Source of the DNA: an uncultured Clostridia bacterium
GTDB taxonomy: Bacteria; Bacillota; Clostridia; Oscillospirales; Ruminococcaceae
Assembly: GCA_947385505.1 (NCBI GenBank)
Contig: CANDLP010000129.1
Coordinates: 1 to 6,844 of the forward strand
DNA length: 6,844 bases
Direction: 5' to 3'
Shown here: positions 1 to 5,344 of the stretch, in pieces
Numbering within the stretch: the stretch's first letter is position 1
How the letters are laid out: each line of letters opens with the position of its first letter
Notes under the pieces: model-generated
The model's database searches: none
Seen by the model: only the letters and a program-made list of their open reading frames with translations
What the model was told of the DNA's origin: nothing
Made by a program: the position numbers and the translations under genes

Positions 1-298
1 AAGTCCAATATGACGGAAGCGGTTTCATAATGTTGAAACCGCAGTAATGAGCGATGATAAGATTATTGTTAAGATAATCGACCAAATCGGTAATGCAGGA
101 AAAGCATTCGCATTTCATAACGATGAAAGCACAAAGCAAAGCTCTTTTTGAGAAACCGTTTCTCCCTGTTTTGGCAGTGGATTCGGGAAACTCTGATAAA
201 TCGAGATTAAGGATGAGCTTATCATAAAACTGAGCTTTGGGTGCAGATGTGAAGAATCTGATATCCTGTAAAATTTCTTGACGATAGATAACAGCCAA
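1..298 (-). CDS. DDE-type transposase, N-terminal part (runs off the left edge)
   Basis: An uninterrupted minus-strand reading frame runs from a TTG at 298-296 to the window edge, about 99 codons. The protein begins LAVIYRQEILQDIRFF and continues with KTGRNGFSKRALLCAFIVMK and a stretch ending LIIAHYCGF..PLPSYWT. A helical 'S-x-RALL-x-A..-KCE' block, then 'DLVDYLNNN' and 'CGF...LPSYWT', is the arrangement I know from the N-terminal domain of IS5/IS1182-like and unclassified (ISNCY-like) transposases. The catalytic DDE residues would lie beyond the edge, so intactness cannot be judged. The start is uncertain: the GAAAGGGG ribosome-site-like run (306-299) abuts the TTG with no spacing, and no ATG or GTG start lies near it in frame. 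The exact IS family is not assigned. Confidence 0.72.
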   Translation of the reverse strand, partial: MAVIYRQEILQDIRFFTSAPKAQFYDKLILNLDLSEFPESTAKTGRNGFSKRALLCAFIVMKCECFSCITDLVDYLNNNLIIAHYCGFNIMKPLPSYWT

Positions 299-352
299 CC
301 CCTTTCGTGTGGTTTTTAGTTCAATTTAATTATACCAAAGTCGGTTGGCTGT
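291..352. repeat. 10-bp perfect inverted repeat spanning the transposase promoter and start
   Basis: ACAGCCAACC (291-300) is repeated as its exact reverse complement GGTTGGCTGT (343-352), with 42 bases between. On the minus strand the proximal arm covers the TTG start codon and the last two G of its ribosome-site-like run, and the distal arm lies in the promoter spacer. Only transcripts entering from outside the element would carry both arms. The distal arm probably also lies near the outer end of the insertion sequence, but the other end is not in the window, so a terminal repeat cannot be confirmed. Confidence 0.6.
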
Positions 353-357
353 TTCTA
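329..357 (-). promoter_or_regulatory. Promoter of the transposase gene
   Basis: On the minus strand, TAGAAA (357-352, four of six consensus bases) lies 17 bp before a perfect TATAAT (334-329). The predicted transcript start is near 322, leaving a leader of about 24 nt before the TTG codon. The position suits an insertion-sequence end, where the promoter lies close to or within the terminal repeat. Prediction from sequence only. Confidence 0.55.
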
Positions 358-450
358 TATTTTTTAGTGATTATTTTGTTTATTTTGTCTTGCAAAACCG
401 CTTGTTTATTCGCTTTGCTACGTTTTGCTCAAGGCTATATAGCTTTTACT

Positions 451-459
451 AAGGAGGGA
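451..459 (+). promoter_or_regulatory. Strong ribosome binding site of the LUD-domain gene
   Basis: AAGGAGGGA at 451-459 is close to the full anti-16S complement and lies a few bases before ATG 465, which fixes this start. Confidence 0.8.
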
Positions 460-464
460 CTGCT

Positions 465-1136
465 ATGTCTGAATACACCAAAAAAGTTTATCATTCTATA
501 CTTGAAAGAACAGCAAAAAATCTTGAAACAAACAACATGAAGTGCTTCATTGCCGATACAAAGGAGGACGTTCTGACCATTGTAAAGGAGCTTCTGACCG
601 AGGGCGAAACTGTTTCCTGCGGAGGTTCGGCTACCCTTGCAGAAACCGGAGTAACGGAGCTTCTCCGTTCGGGAGTCTATAATTTTTTCGACAGAGCGGG
701 AAAAAGCCCGGAGGAAGCAGAAGAGATTTACCGCCGCGTTTTTTCAGCCGACAGCTACCTTACAAGCTCCAACGCCATAACCGAAAACGGCGAACTTTAC
801 AACGTGGACGGAAACAGCAACCGCGTCGCTGCAATATGCTTTGGTCCGAAGTCGGTTATTGTTGTGGCAGGAAGAAACAAGATAGTCCCCACTCTCGAGG
901 ACGCTGTTACACGGGTAAAGCGTCTTGCTGCGCCGATGAATACCGCAAGGCTTGGCTGCGAGACCTATTGTCAGAACAAGGGCGAGTGTATGTCCCTTGC
1001 TTCGGGAGGCTGCGCGGGAATGACCGACGGCTGCAAAAGCGAGTCCCGCATATGCTGTTCCTTTGTGGTAACGGCTTTTCAGCGCATTAAGAACAGGATA
1101 AAGGTTATTCTTGTTAACGAAGAATTGGGATTCTGA
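465..1136 (+). CDS. LUD-domain (DUF162, LutC/YkgG-like) protein with cysteine-rich C-terminus
   Basis: The 223-residue product matches the LUD fold: SCGGSATLAETGV (51-63), FSADSYLTSSNAITENGELYNVDGNSNRVA (about 93-122), GPKSVIVVAGRNKIV (128-141), and the closing segment RIKNRIKVILVNEELG (207-222). LutC in Bacillus belongs to the LutABC L-lactate oxidation system; stand-alone members in anaerobes have no settled function, and no lutA or lutB neighbour is seen. Seven cysteines lie within 34 residues (C165, C169, C175, C183, C190, C197, C198), suggesting a metal or iron-sulfur site; simpler family members have fewer there. The ATG at 465 has a strong AAGGAGG site (451-457) seven bases upstream. 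It appears to be transcribed alone. I could not identify a convincing promoter in the T-rich stretch 353-450. Confidence 0.88.
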   Translation: MSEYTKKVYHSILERTAKNLETNNMKCFIADTKEDVLTIVKELLTEGETVSCGGSATLAETGVTELLRSGVYNFFDRAGKSPEEAEEIYRRVFSADSYLTSSNAITENGELYNVDGNSNRVAAICFGPKSVIVVAGRNKIVPTLEDAVTRVKRLAAPMNTARLGCETYCQNKGECMSLASGGCAGMTDGCKSESRICCSFVVTAFQRIKNRIKVILVNEELGF

Positions 1137-1149
1137 CATTCATAAAAAA

Positions 1150-1166
1150 TTTACAACTGCTGTAAA
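1150..1166. promoter_or_regulatory. 17-bp palindrome TTTACA-N5-TGTAAA, possible operator
   Basis: TTTACA (1150-1155) and TGTAAA (1161-1166) are perfect inverted half-sites around ACTGC, just after the LUD stop. No T-tract follows, so it is not an intrinsic terminator. It lies about 50 bp upstream of the -35 of the 1216-1244 promoter, a plausible place for a regulator. TACA/TGTA half-sites occur in several repressor families, but I cannot assign one. Confidence 0.3.
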
Positions 1167-1215
1167 AATTCGCACTACATATAATTTTTGTATGAAAATA
1201 CATAAAATTTATTAA

Positions 1216-1244
1216 TTGTCAACGTCTGAGAATTGCTGTATAAT
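1216..1244 (+). promoter_or_regulatory. Sigma-A-type promoter of the candidate small RNA
   Basis: TTGTCA (1216-1221) and a perfect TATAAT (1239-1244) are separated by 17 bp, with AT-rich DNA upstream. The predicted transcript start is near 1251. No open reading frame with a ribosome site begins between here and the terminator at 1302-1340, so the promoter appears to drive a short non-coding transcript, or a leader that usually ends at that terminator. Confidence 0.65.
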
Positions 1245-1250
1245 TAAATC

Positions 1251-1340
1251 AGCATCAAGGTTTGTTAACCCTTGACTCTCTCTCTTAAAATATTTTTTAT
1301 TAAAAAACGGACATTTGCTCGATGTCCGTTTTTATTTTTT
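1251..1340 (+). ncRNA. Candidate small RNA of about 90 nt
   Basis: A near-consensus promoter and a strong intrinsic terminator bracket about 90 nt with no ATG and no ribosome site. The predicted RNA has a 5' stem-loop (TCAAGG 1255-1260 with CCTTGA 1270-1275), a CU repeat CTCTCTCTCTT (1276-1286) expected to be single-stranded, an A/U linker, and the terminator hairpin. An unpaired CU tract can pair with purine-rich ribosome sites, a common way for small RNAs to act; both flanking genes have AAGGAG sites, but any target is inference. The alternative is an attenuated leader of the gene at 1530. That gene has its own promoter at 1456-1484, so I favour the small RNA reading. No known RNA family was recognised. 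Confidence 0.5.
1302..1340 (+). terminator. Intrinsic terminator of the candidate small RNA
   Basis: ACGGACAT (1307-1314) pairs with ATGTCCGT (1322-1329) around a seven-base loop, extended by flanking A and T runs (1303-1306 with 1330-1333), and followed by a T-rich tail to 1340. The A-run on the left side could make it work on the minus strand as well. Confidence 0.85.
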
Positions 1341-1438
1341 CAATTTAAAACTAAAGTTTTTCACTTACTGCCGAAACACAAATAATGGAAATATCGGAGG
1401 ACTCATATTTTTTCCGCGTTAACCCATCAATTCTATGA

Positions 1439-1484
1439 AAAATTTGCAAAAATACTTGAAATTTCCGTATGGGTATGCTATACT
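1439..1484 (+). promoter_or_regulatory. Promoter of the activase-like/FliD-like operon, with UP-like element
   Basis: TTGAAA (1456-1461) and TATACT (1479-1484) are 17 bp apart; the predicted start is near 1491, giving a leader of about 40 nt. Directly upstream is AAAATTTGCAAAAA (1439-1452), which fits the A/T-rich UP element bound by the RNA polymerase alpha subunit. The same 14 bases occur at the same distance from the -35 of the ddh promoter. The rest of 1341-1438 shows nothing I can support as a feature. Confidence 0.65.
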
Positions 1485-1529
1485 ATAGTTGGGGAATTTT
1501 TTGTTAAGATTTAAGGAGCTTTGCCCTTT

Positions 1530-2792
1530 ATGGCGAAACTGGTTTACAACAAGCAGGGCAGACTGCTTTTCACTGAGGAAATGCGCAGAGAATACACTAT
1601 TCTTATACCGCAGATGCTGCCCGTGCATTTCACATTTTTGGAAAAAATATTTAACAATCACGGCTACAAGGTAAAGCTGCTTACAAGCACAGGCAGAAAA
1701 ATCGTAGACGAAGGTCTGCGGAACGTTCATAACGATACCTGTTACCCTGCGCTGCTGGTCATCGGTCAGATGATGGACGCTCTCAAATCAGGCGAATACA
1801 ACCTGAACAAGACGGCTCTTATGATTACCCAGACAGGCGGCGGATGCCGCGCTTCAAACTATATCAACCTCCTGCGGAAAGCTCTCAAAAACAACGGTAT
1901 GGAACAAGTTCCAGTGGTTTCTCTGAACCTTTCCAATATGGAGAAAAACCCGGGATTTAAACTTTCTGTAAAATTGCTTTATGAGCTTATAATCGCTATC
2001 TGTTACGGCGATCTGTTAATGTGGATAGGAAATCAGGTTCGTCCCTATGAGGATAACCGCGGTGACACGGACGCTTTAATCGGCCGCTGGATAGACCGCA
2101 TAATGAAAAGAGGCTTTTCAATTTCCGCTTTCGGCGGAACAATACGCGAAATACTAAAGGATTTTTCCGATGTGCCCTATACCATGTCCCCAAAGGTAAA
2201 GGTCGGTATTGTCGGCGAAATATATATCAAATATGCTCCCCTCGGCAACAATTGTCTTGAGGATTTTCTGCGGAGCGAGGGCGCAGAAACGGTAGTACCC
2301 GGTCTGCTGGACTTTATCCTGTTCATGTGCGATCACCACATTGTGGACACTCAGCTTTATCACGTCAGGTACAAAAAGTTTATCGGCTCGGGCGCGCTGA
2401 AAGTGTTTCTGCGTAAAATGCAGGACACGATAATCAAAGCTGTTGAGGAGACTCGCTTCAGACCTCCCGCCCGCTTTGAAGATACCAAGAAAAATGTTCT
2501 GCCGTATGTTTCACCCGCAAATAAAATGGGCGAAGGCTGGCTGCTTACCGCTGAAATGGTAGAGCTGATCGGCAGCGGTGTGAACAATATCGTATGCGCA
2601 CAGCCCTTTGGCTGTCTGCCAAACCATATTGTGGGGAAAGGCATGATAAGAAAGATCAGAGGCGTTTACCCCCACGCAAATATCGTTGCCGTGGATTACG
2701 ACCCGGGCGCAACAAAAGTCAATCAGGAAAATCGTATTAAGCTCATGCTTTCAACGGCCAAAGCCGATATCGGCAAGCTTGATAAACAATAA
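1530..2792 (+). CDS. Acyl-CoA dehydratase activase-related protein (DUF2229-type, stand-alone)
   Basis: The 420-residue product resembles the C-terminal DUF2229/activase-related region that in many anaerobes is the tail of a much larger (roughly 1,400-residue) YjiL/HgdC-like protein; here it stands alone. Visible landmarks are NDTCYPALLVIGQ (68-80, C71), TQTGGGCRASNY (100-111, C106), GEIYIKYAPLGNN, and CAQPFGCLPNHI (356-367, C356 and C362) with VDYDPGATKVNQENR near the end. The conserved cysteines suggest an iron-sulfur cluster, as in the 2-hydroxyacyl-CoA dehydratase/activase family. That family activates radical dehydration of (R)-2-hydroxyacyl-CoA; no dehydratase subunits or BadF-type ATPase are present, so the role is unknown. 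I chose ATG 1530: AAGGAG (1513-1518) lies 11 bases upstream, whereas the in-frame TTG at 1521 is only two bases from it. It is first in an operon with the FliD-like gene. Confidence 0.85.
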   Translation: MAKLVYNKQGRLLFTEEMRREYTILIPQMLPVHFTFLEKIFNNHGYKVKLLTSTGRKIVDEGLRNVHNDTCYPALLVIGQMMDALKSGEYNLNKTALMITQTGGGCRASNYINLLRKALKNNGMEQVPVVSLNLSNMEKNPGFKLSVKLLYELIIAICYGDLLMWIGNQVRPYEDNRGDTDALIGRWIDRIMKRGFSISAFGGTIREILKDFSDVPYTMSPKVKVGIVGEIYIKYAPLGNNCLEDFLRSEGAETVVPGLLDFILFMCDHHIVDTQLYHVRYKKFIGSGALKVFLRKMQDTIIKAVEETRFRPPARFEDTKKNVLPYVSPANKMGEGWLLTAEMVELIGSGVNNIVCAQPFGCLPNHIVGKGMIRKIRGVYPHANIVAVDYDPGATKVNQENRIKLMLSTAKADIGKLDKQ

Positions 2793-2809
2793 CGAAAGGA
2801 TGCGATTTT

Positions 2810-3556
2810 ATGTCTTTGTACGGAATTAACGCGTATACCTCAAATTCATATTACAGCACTCTTCTTGCGGGCAGGAACAAGCAGCAGGGCGGAGATCTTT
2901 CGAGTATGCTCTCCAACGCGTTCAAGACCGACCAGAACGATTTGTATTCCATTGCCAAAAAGGTGCAGATGGTGCGCTCCAGAGATTATCAGAAAGAACT
3001 GCTTGAAGGTTTCAAGGAGTATTTTTCCGGAGGTGCTGCGGCTGATAAGGATACAGCTGCAAAGGATAATGAGGAAAAGCTTTCGGCAGCCGCTAAGACT
3101 CTCAGCGAATATGCCGGCGACCTCGCTGTAGGCGGTACAAAGCTTTACGAGGATCCCGAAAAATCTGTTTCATCGGTGAAAAATTTTGTTGACAGCTATA
3201 ACAGTACGCTTGACAGCCTGAAAAATTCCGAAAACACCAAAGCTCTCGAAAAAGGCGTGCAGATGGTCAATTCTACAAAAGCGTACTCACGCACTCTTAA
3301 ACGTATCGGTATCTCCGTTGGCAGCGATAACCGCATGAGCATTGACGAAGATAAGCTCAAGGCTTCGTCTCCCCTAACTATGAAGTCGCTGTTTTCGGGC
3401 AGCTATTCCCTTGCGAACCGAATTGCAGATAAGGCTTCCTATATTCACCGCGCAGCCACTTTGAACAGTTTGAACCTTCCAACATACAACTCAAAGGGCA
3501 CAAGGACCGATTACTATAATAAACTTTCCGCTATGATGTTTAACAGTAAGGTATAA
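2810..3556 (+). CDS. Protein with a FliD C-terminus-like domain, function unknown
   Basis: The product has 248 residues. The second half follows the pattern of the flagellar hook-associated protein 2 (FliD) C-terminal region: VKNFVDSYNSTLDSL (123-137), LKRIGISVGSDNRMSIDEDKLKAS (163-186) and LFSGSYSLANRIADKASYI (194-212). The first half is different: MSLYGINAYTSNSYYSTLLAG, then a linker with Gly/Ala/Lys/Asp-rich low complexity (74-96). It has no FliD-type N-terminal D0 segment, signal peptide or membrane helix, and at 248 residues it is shorter than the roughly 450 or more usual for FliD. No flagellar gene is nearby. It starts 17 nt after the preceding gene with GAAAGGA (2794-2800) nine bases before ATG, so the two are co-transcribed. 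Secretion or assembly into a filament is inference only; domain similarity is reasonably clear. Confidence 0.72.
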   Translation: MSLYGINAYTSNSYYSTLLAGRNKQQGGDLSSMLSNAFKTDQNDLYSIAKKVQMVRSRDYQKELLEGFKEYFSGGAAADKDTAAKDNEEKLSAAAKTLSEYAGDLAVGGTKLYEDPEKSVSSVKNFVDSYNSTLDSLKNSENTKALEKGVQMVNSTKAYSRTLKRIGISVGSDNRMSIDEDKLKASSPLTMKSLFSGSYSLANRIADKASYIHRAATLNSLNLPTYNSKGTRTDYYNKLSAMMFNSKV

Positions 3557-3587
3557 TTTTACGGCAATACTTTTTGATACACGGTAC

Positions 3588-3618
3588 GCTGCGGCATGAT
3601 TCCCGCAGCATATTTTTT
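3588..3618 (+). terminator. Intrinsic terminator of the activase-like/FliD-like operon
   Basis: GCTGCGG (3588-3594) pairs with CCGCAGC (3603-3609) around an eight-base loop, followed by ATATTTTTT. It lies 31 bases after the FliD-like stop codon and separates this operon from ddh. Confidence 0.85.
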
Positions 3619-3641
3619 GTAAAAATATATTTTTTAAAAAT

Positions 3642-3687
3642 AAAATTTGCAAAAACCCTTTTCAAATCCTGCAAAATGTGATATAAT
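3642..3687 (+). promoter_or_regulatory. Promoter of ddh with extended -10 and UP-like element
   Basis: TATAAT (3682-3687) is preceded by TGA, giving an extended -10. TTTTCA (3659-3664, four of six matches) lies 17 bp upstream. AAAATTTGCAAAAA (3642-3655) lies three bases before the -35, exactly as in the promoter at 1439-1484. The predicted start is near 3694, leaving a leader of about 80 nt. Confidence 0.65.
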
Positions 3688-3707
3688 TTTATTGTATTTC
3701 GGCAATA

Positions 3708-3736
3708 GCTGCGGTGCTTACGCAAGTTTCCGCAGT
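3708..3736 (+). promoter_or_regulatory. Hairpin in the ddh leader
   Basis: CTGCGG (3709-3714) pairs with CCGCAG (3730-3735), and inside the loop CTT/AAG around ACGC can add a second short stem. No T-tract follows, so it is not a terminator. It sits near the 5' end of the predicted mRNA, about 20 nt before the ribosome site, so it could stabilise the mRNA or serve regulation. It is too small to be the known lysine riboswitch. Confidence 0.45.
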
Positions 3737-3773
3737 ATACAAATTCATATCGATTTGAAAGGAAATGATAGAA

Positions 3774-4763
3774 ATGAGTAAAATACGCATTGGAATAGTT
3801 GGTTACGGCAACCTTGGCAGAGGCACAGAACTGGCGATAAAACAAAACCCAGATACTGAGCTTACCTGCGTTTTTACACGCCGCGACCCATCAAAACTGA
3901 AAATTATAACTGAAAGCGTCCCTGTTTATTCGCTCGACAATATAGCAAACTATAAAGACTCCGTCGATGTGCTCATTCTCTGCGGCGGAAGCGCTTCCGA
4001 TCTTCCCGTACAGGGTCCCAAGCTGGCAGAAATGTTCTGCACCGTTGACAGCTTTGATACTCATGCAAAAATTCCCCAGTATTTTGCCTCGGTGGACGAG
4101 TCGGCAAAAAAAGGCGGGAACGTCAGCATTATCTCCGTTGGCTGGGATCCCGGAATGTTCTCGGTTTCAAGGCTTTACGGAAGCTGTATTCTCCCCGACG
4201 GCAAGGACTACACATTTTGGGGTAAGGGCGTTTCCCAGGGACATTCCGATGCTATCAGGCGCATTGACGGAGTAGCAGACGCAAAGCAATACACTATTCC
4301 CGTTCAGGAAGCTGTCGACGCAGTTCGGAACGGCTCAGACCCTGAGCTCTCCACACGCCAGAAGCACACAAGAGAATGCTTTGTAGTAGCTAAAGAGGGC
4401 GCGGACAATGCAAAAATAGAGTCTGAAATAAAAAATATGCCAAACTACTTTGCGGACTACGACACAACTGTGCATTTTATTTCCCAGGAGGAACTTGACC
4501 GCGACCACAGCGGTATTCCCCACGGCGGATTCGTTATCAGAAGCGGTAAGACCGGTCTAAACCGCGAAACCTCCCATATTGTGGAGTACAGCCTCAAACT
4601 GGGTTCAAATCCTGAATTTACATCAAGCATTTTAGTTGCTTACGCAAGAGCCGCATACCGCCTCCACAAGGAGGGTTCTATTGGAGCCAAAACTGTATTT
4701 GACATCCCTCCCGCGTATCTGTCGCACAAAAGCGGAGACGAATTGAGAGCTTCAATGCTGTGA
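3774..4763 (+). CDS. ddh: meso-diaminopimelate D-dehydrogenase
   Basis: This cytoplasmic NADPH-dependent enzyme interconverts meso-2,6-diaminopimelate with L-tetrahydrodipicolinate and ammonia, giving a one-step route to the peptidoglycan cross-linking residue and lysine precursor. The 329-residue product aligns along its length with the roughly 320-residue Corynebacterium enzyme. It has the dinucleotide-binding GYGNLGRG (10-17), CGGSASDLP (70-78), CTVDSFDTH (89-97), STGWDPGMFS-type SVGWDPGMFS (121-130), FWGKGVSQGHSDAIRRI (148-164), TRQKHTRECFVVA (194-206) and PHGGFVIRSGKTG (249-261). Counterparts of the substrate-contacting Asp, Trp and His (D92, W124-D125, W149, H250) are present. I chose ATG 3774: GAAAGGA (3757-3763) lies ten bases upstream, while the ATG at 3765 is one base from it. 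It is monocistronic, with its own promoter and terminator. Confidence 0.95.
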   Translation: MSKIRIGIVGYGNLGRGTELAIKQNPDTELTCVFTRRDPSKLKIITESVPVYSLDNIANYKDSVDVLILCGGSASDLPVQGPKLAEMFCTVDSFDTHAKIPQYFASVDESAKKGGNVSIISVGWDPGMFSVSRLYGSCILPDGKDYTFWGKGVSQGHSDAIRRIDGVADAKQYTIPVQEAVDAVRNGSDPELSTRQKHTRECFVVAKEGADNAKIESEIKNMPNYFADYDTTVHFISQEELDRDHSGIPHGGFVIRSGKTGLNRETSHIVEYSLKLGSNPEFTSSILVAYARAAYRLHKEGSIGAKTVFDIPPAYLSHKSGDELRASML

Positions 4764-4772
4764 AAATGAAAA

Positions 4773-4805
4773 AGCCGCTGTACTACAAAAGGTACAGCGG
4801 CTGAT
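4773..4805. terminator. Convergent, bidirectional terminator between ddh and the pilin operon
   Basis: AGCCGCTGTAC (4773-4783) pairs perfectly with GTACAGCGGCT (4792-4802) around an eight-base loop. T-rich tails follow on both strands: GATTTTTA on plus, and TTTTTCATTTTCA on minus. It lies 9 bases after the ddh stop and 5 bases after the last pilin's stop, so one hairpin can end both transcripts. Confidence 0.88.
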
Positions 4806-4807
4806 TT

Positions 4808-5299
4808 TTATGAACTTGCTTTTAATGGGTGACAGCCCTTTGGTTTTGAGGTTTGGGCTAATTCTTTTACCTTCTCCATTGTAAGCTGATCTGAATCAGA
4901 TGAGGCAATGGGATATTCGCTCCATAGTGCGTATACGCAGCCGCTGCCTTCGGAATTTGTAACAAAAAGAAAGTATCCTTTAAAGTTTTCCCCCAAATAA
5001 TCTCTCAGGCTGCAATCTTCCACGCCGTTAATATCGGGGTGACCTATGCAATCCGAAGAACCGGTATAAACGCAGTCCGGAGCAATCGTTCCCAGTTTGC
5101 CGCAATTCTTATCTGTAATAGCAAGCTGAGCTCCCTCATAAACGCTTCTCGCATTTGAATTCATTCGTGACATTCTCGATCTCCATACATAACCTAACAT
5201 ATTCGGAACCAAAAACGCCGCAAGAATCGCTATAATTGCAATAACTACGATCACTTCAATAAGTGTAAAGCCTTTCAGTTTCATTTTAATACCCCGCAT
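4808..5299 (-). CDS. Type IV prepilin-like protein, cysteine-rich (third gene of pilin operon)
   Basis: A short basic leader ends in KLKG|FTLIEVIVVIAIIAILAAFLVP, the prepilin peptidase site with glutamate at mature position 5 and a hydrophobic helix that anchors the subunit before assembly. The globular part has six cysteines (C61, C71, C79, C91, C116, C151, counted from MKLKG), enough for three disulfides, and carries YLGENFKG (96-103) followed by a cysteine and aromatic segment GCVYALWSE. The middle pilin has the identical YLGENFKG. Two starts are possible: ATG 5299 (leader MRGIKMKLKG, AGGG eight bases upstream) or ATG 5284 (leader MKLKG, GGGG seven bases upstream); both ribosome sites are weak. 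With a terminator-like hairpin upstream, it is probably a minor pilin or pseudopilin. An alternative is a secretion-system pseudopilin; no assembly genes are here to decide. Confidence 0.88.
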   Translation of the reverse strand: MRGIKMKLKGFTLIEVIVVIAIIAILAAFLVPNMLGYVWRSRMSRMNSNARSVYEGAQLAITDKNCGKLGTIAPDCVYTGSSDCIGHPDINGVEDCSLRDYLGENFKGYFLFVTNSEGSGCVYALWSEYPIASSDSDQLTMEKVKELAQTSKPKGCHPLKASS

Positions 5300-5311
5300 A
5301 TACAGTACCCT

Positions 5312-5344
5312 AAAAGCGGCGGAAGAAAAACTCCCGCCGCTTTT
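5312..5344 (-). terminator. Intercistronic terminator-like hairpin within the pilin operon
   Basis: AAAAGCGGCGG (5312-5322) pairs perfectly over 11 bp with CCGCCGCTTTT (5334-5344), loop 11 bases. Reading on the minus strand the stem ends in TTTT then AGGG, so the U-tract is short. It sits after the middle pilin's stop (5377) and just before the last pilin's start. It could partly terminate, or protect the 3' end of the upstream pilin mRNA; either would favour the middle pilin over the last. Confidence 0.72.

Noticed and set aside
307..540. Plus-strand 77-codon frame before the LUD gene
   Set aside because: It overlaps the LUD gene start, has no ribosome site, and its composition reflects T-rich non-coding DNA that also holds the transposase promoter.
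744..1139. Minus-strand 131-codon frame inside the LUD gene
   Set aside because: It is antisense to a well-supported gene, and I recognise no family in it.
1385..1438. 17-codon frame from ATG 1385 before the operon promoter
   Set aside because: No ribosome site, and it lies upstream of the predicted transcript start at about 1491.
1521..1529. TTG 1521 as start of the activase-related gene
   Set aside because: It lies two bases from the AAGGAG site; ATG 1530 has workable spacing.
3694..3764. Lysine riboswitch in the ddh leader
   Set aside because: The leader is about 80 nt with one simple hairpin; the known lysine aptamer is much larger with five helices.
3765..3773. ATG 3765 as start of ddh
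   Set aside because: Only one base separates it from the GAAAGGA site; ATG 3774 has normal spacing and gives the usual MSKIRIGIVGYG beginning.
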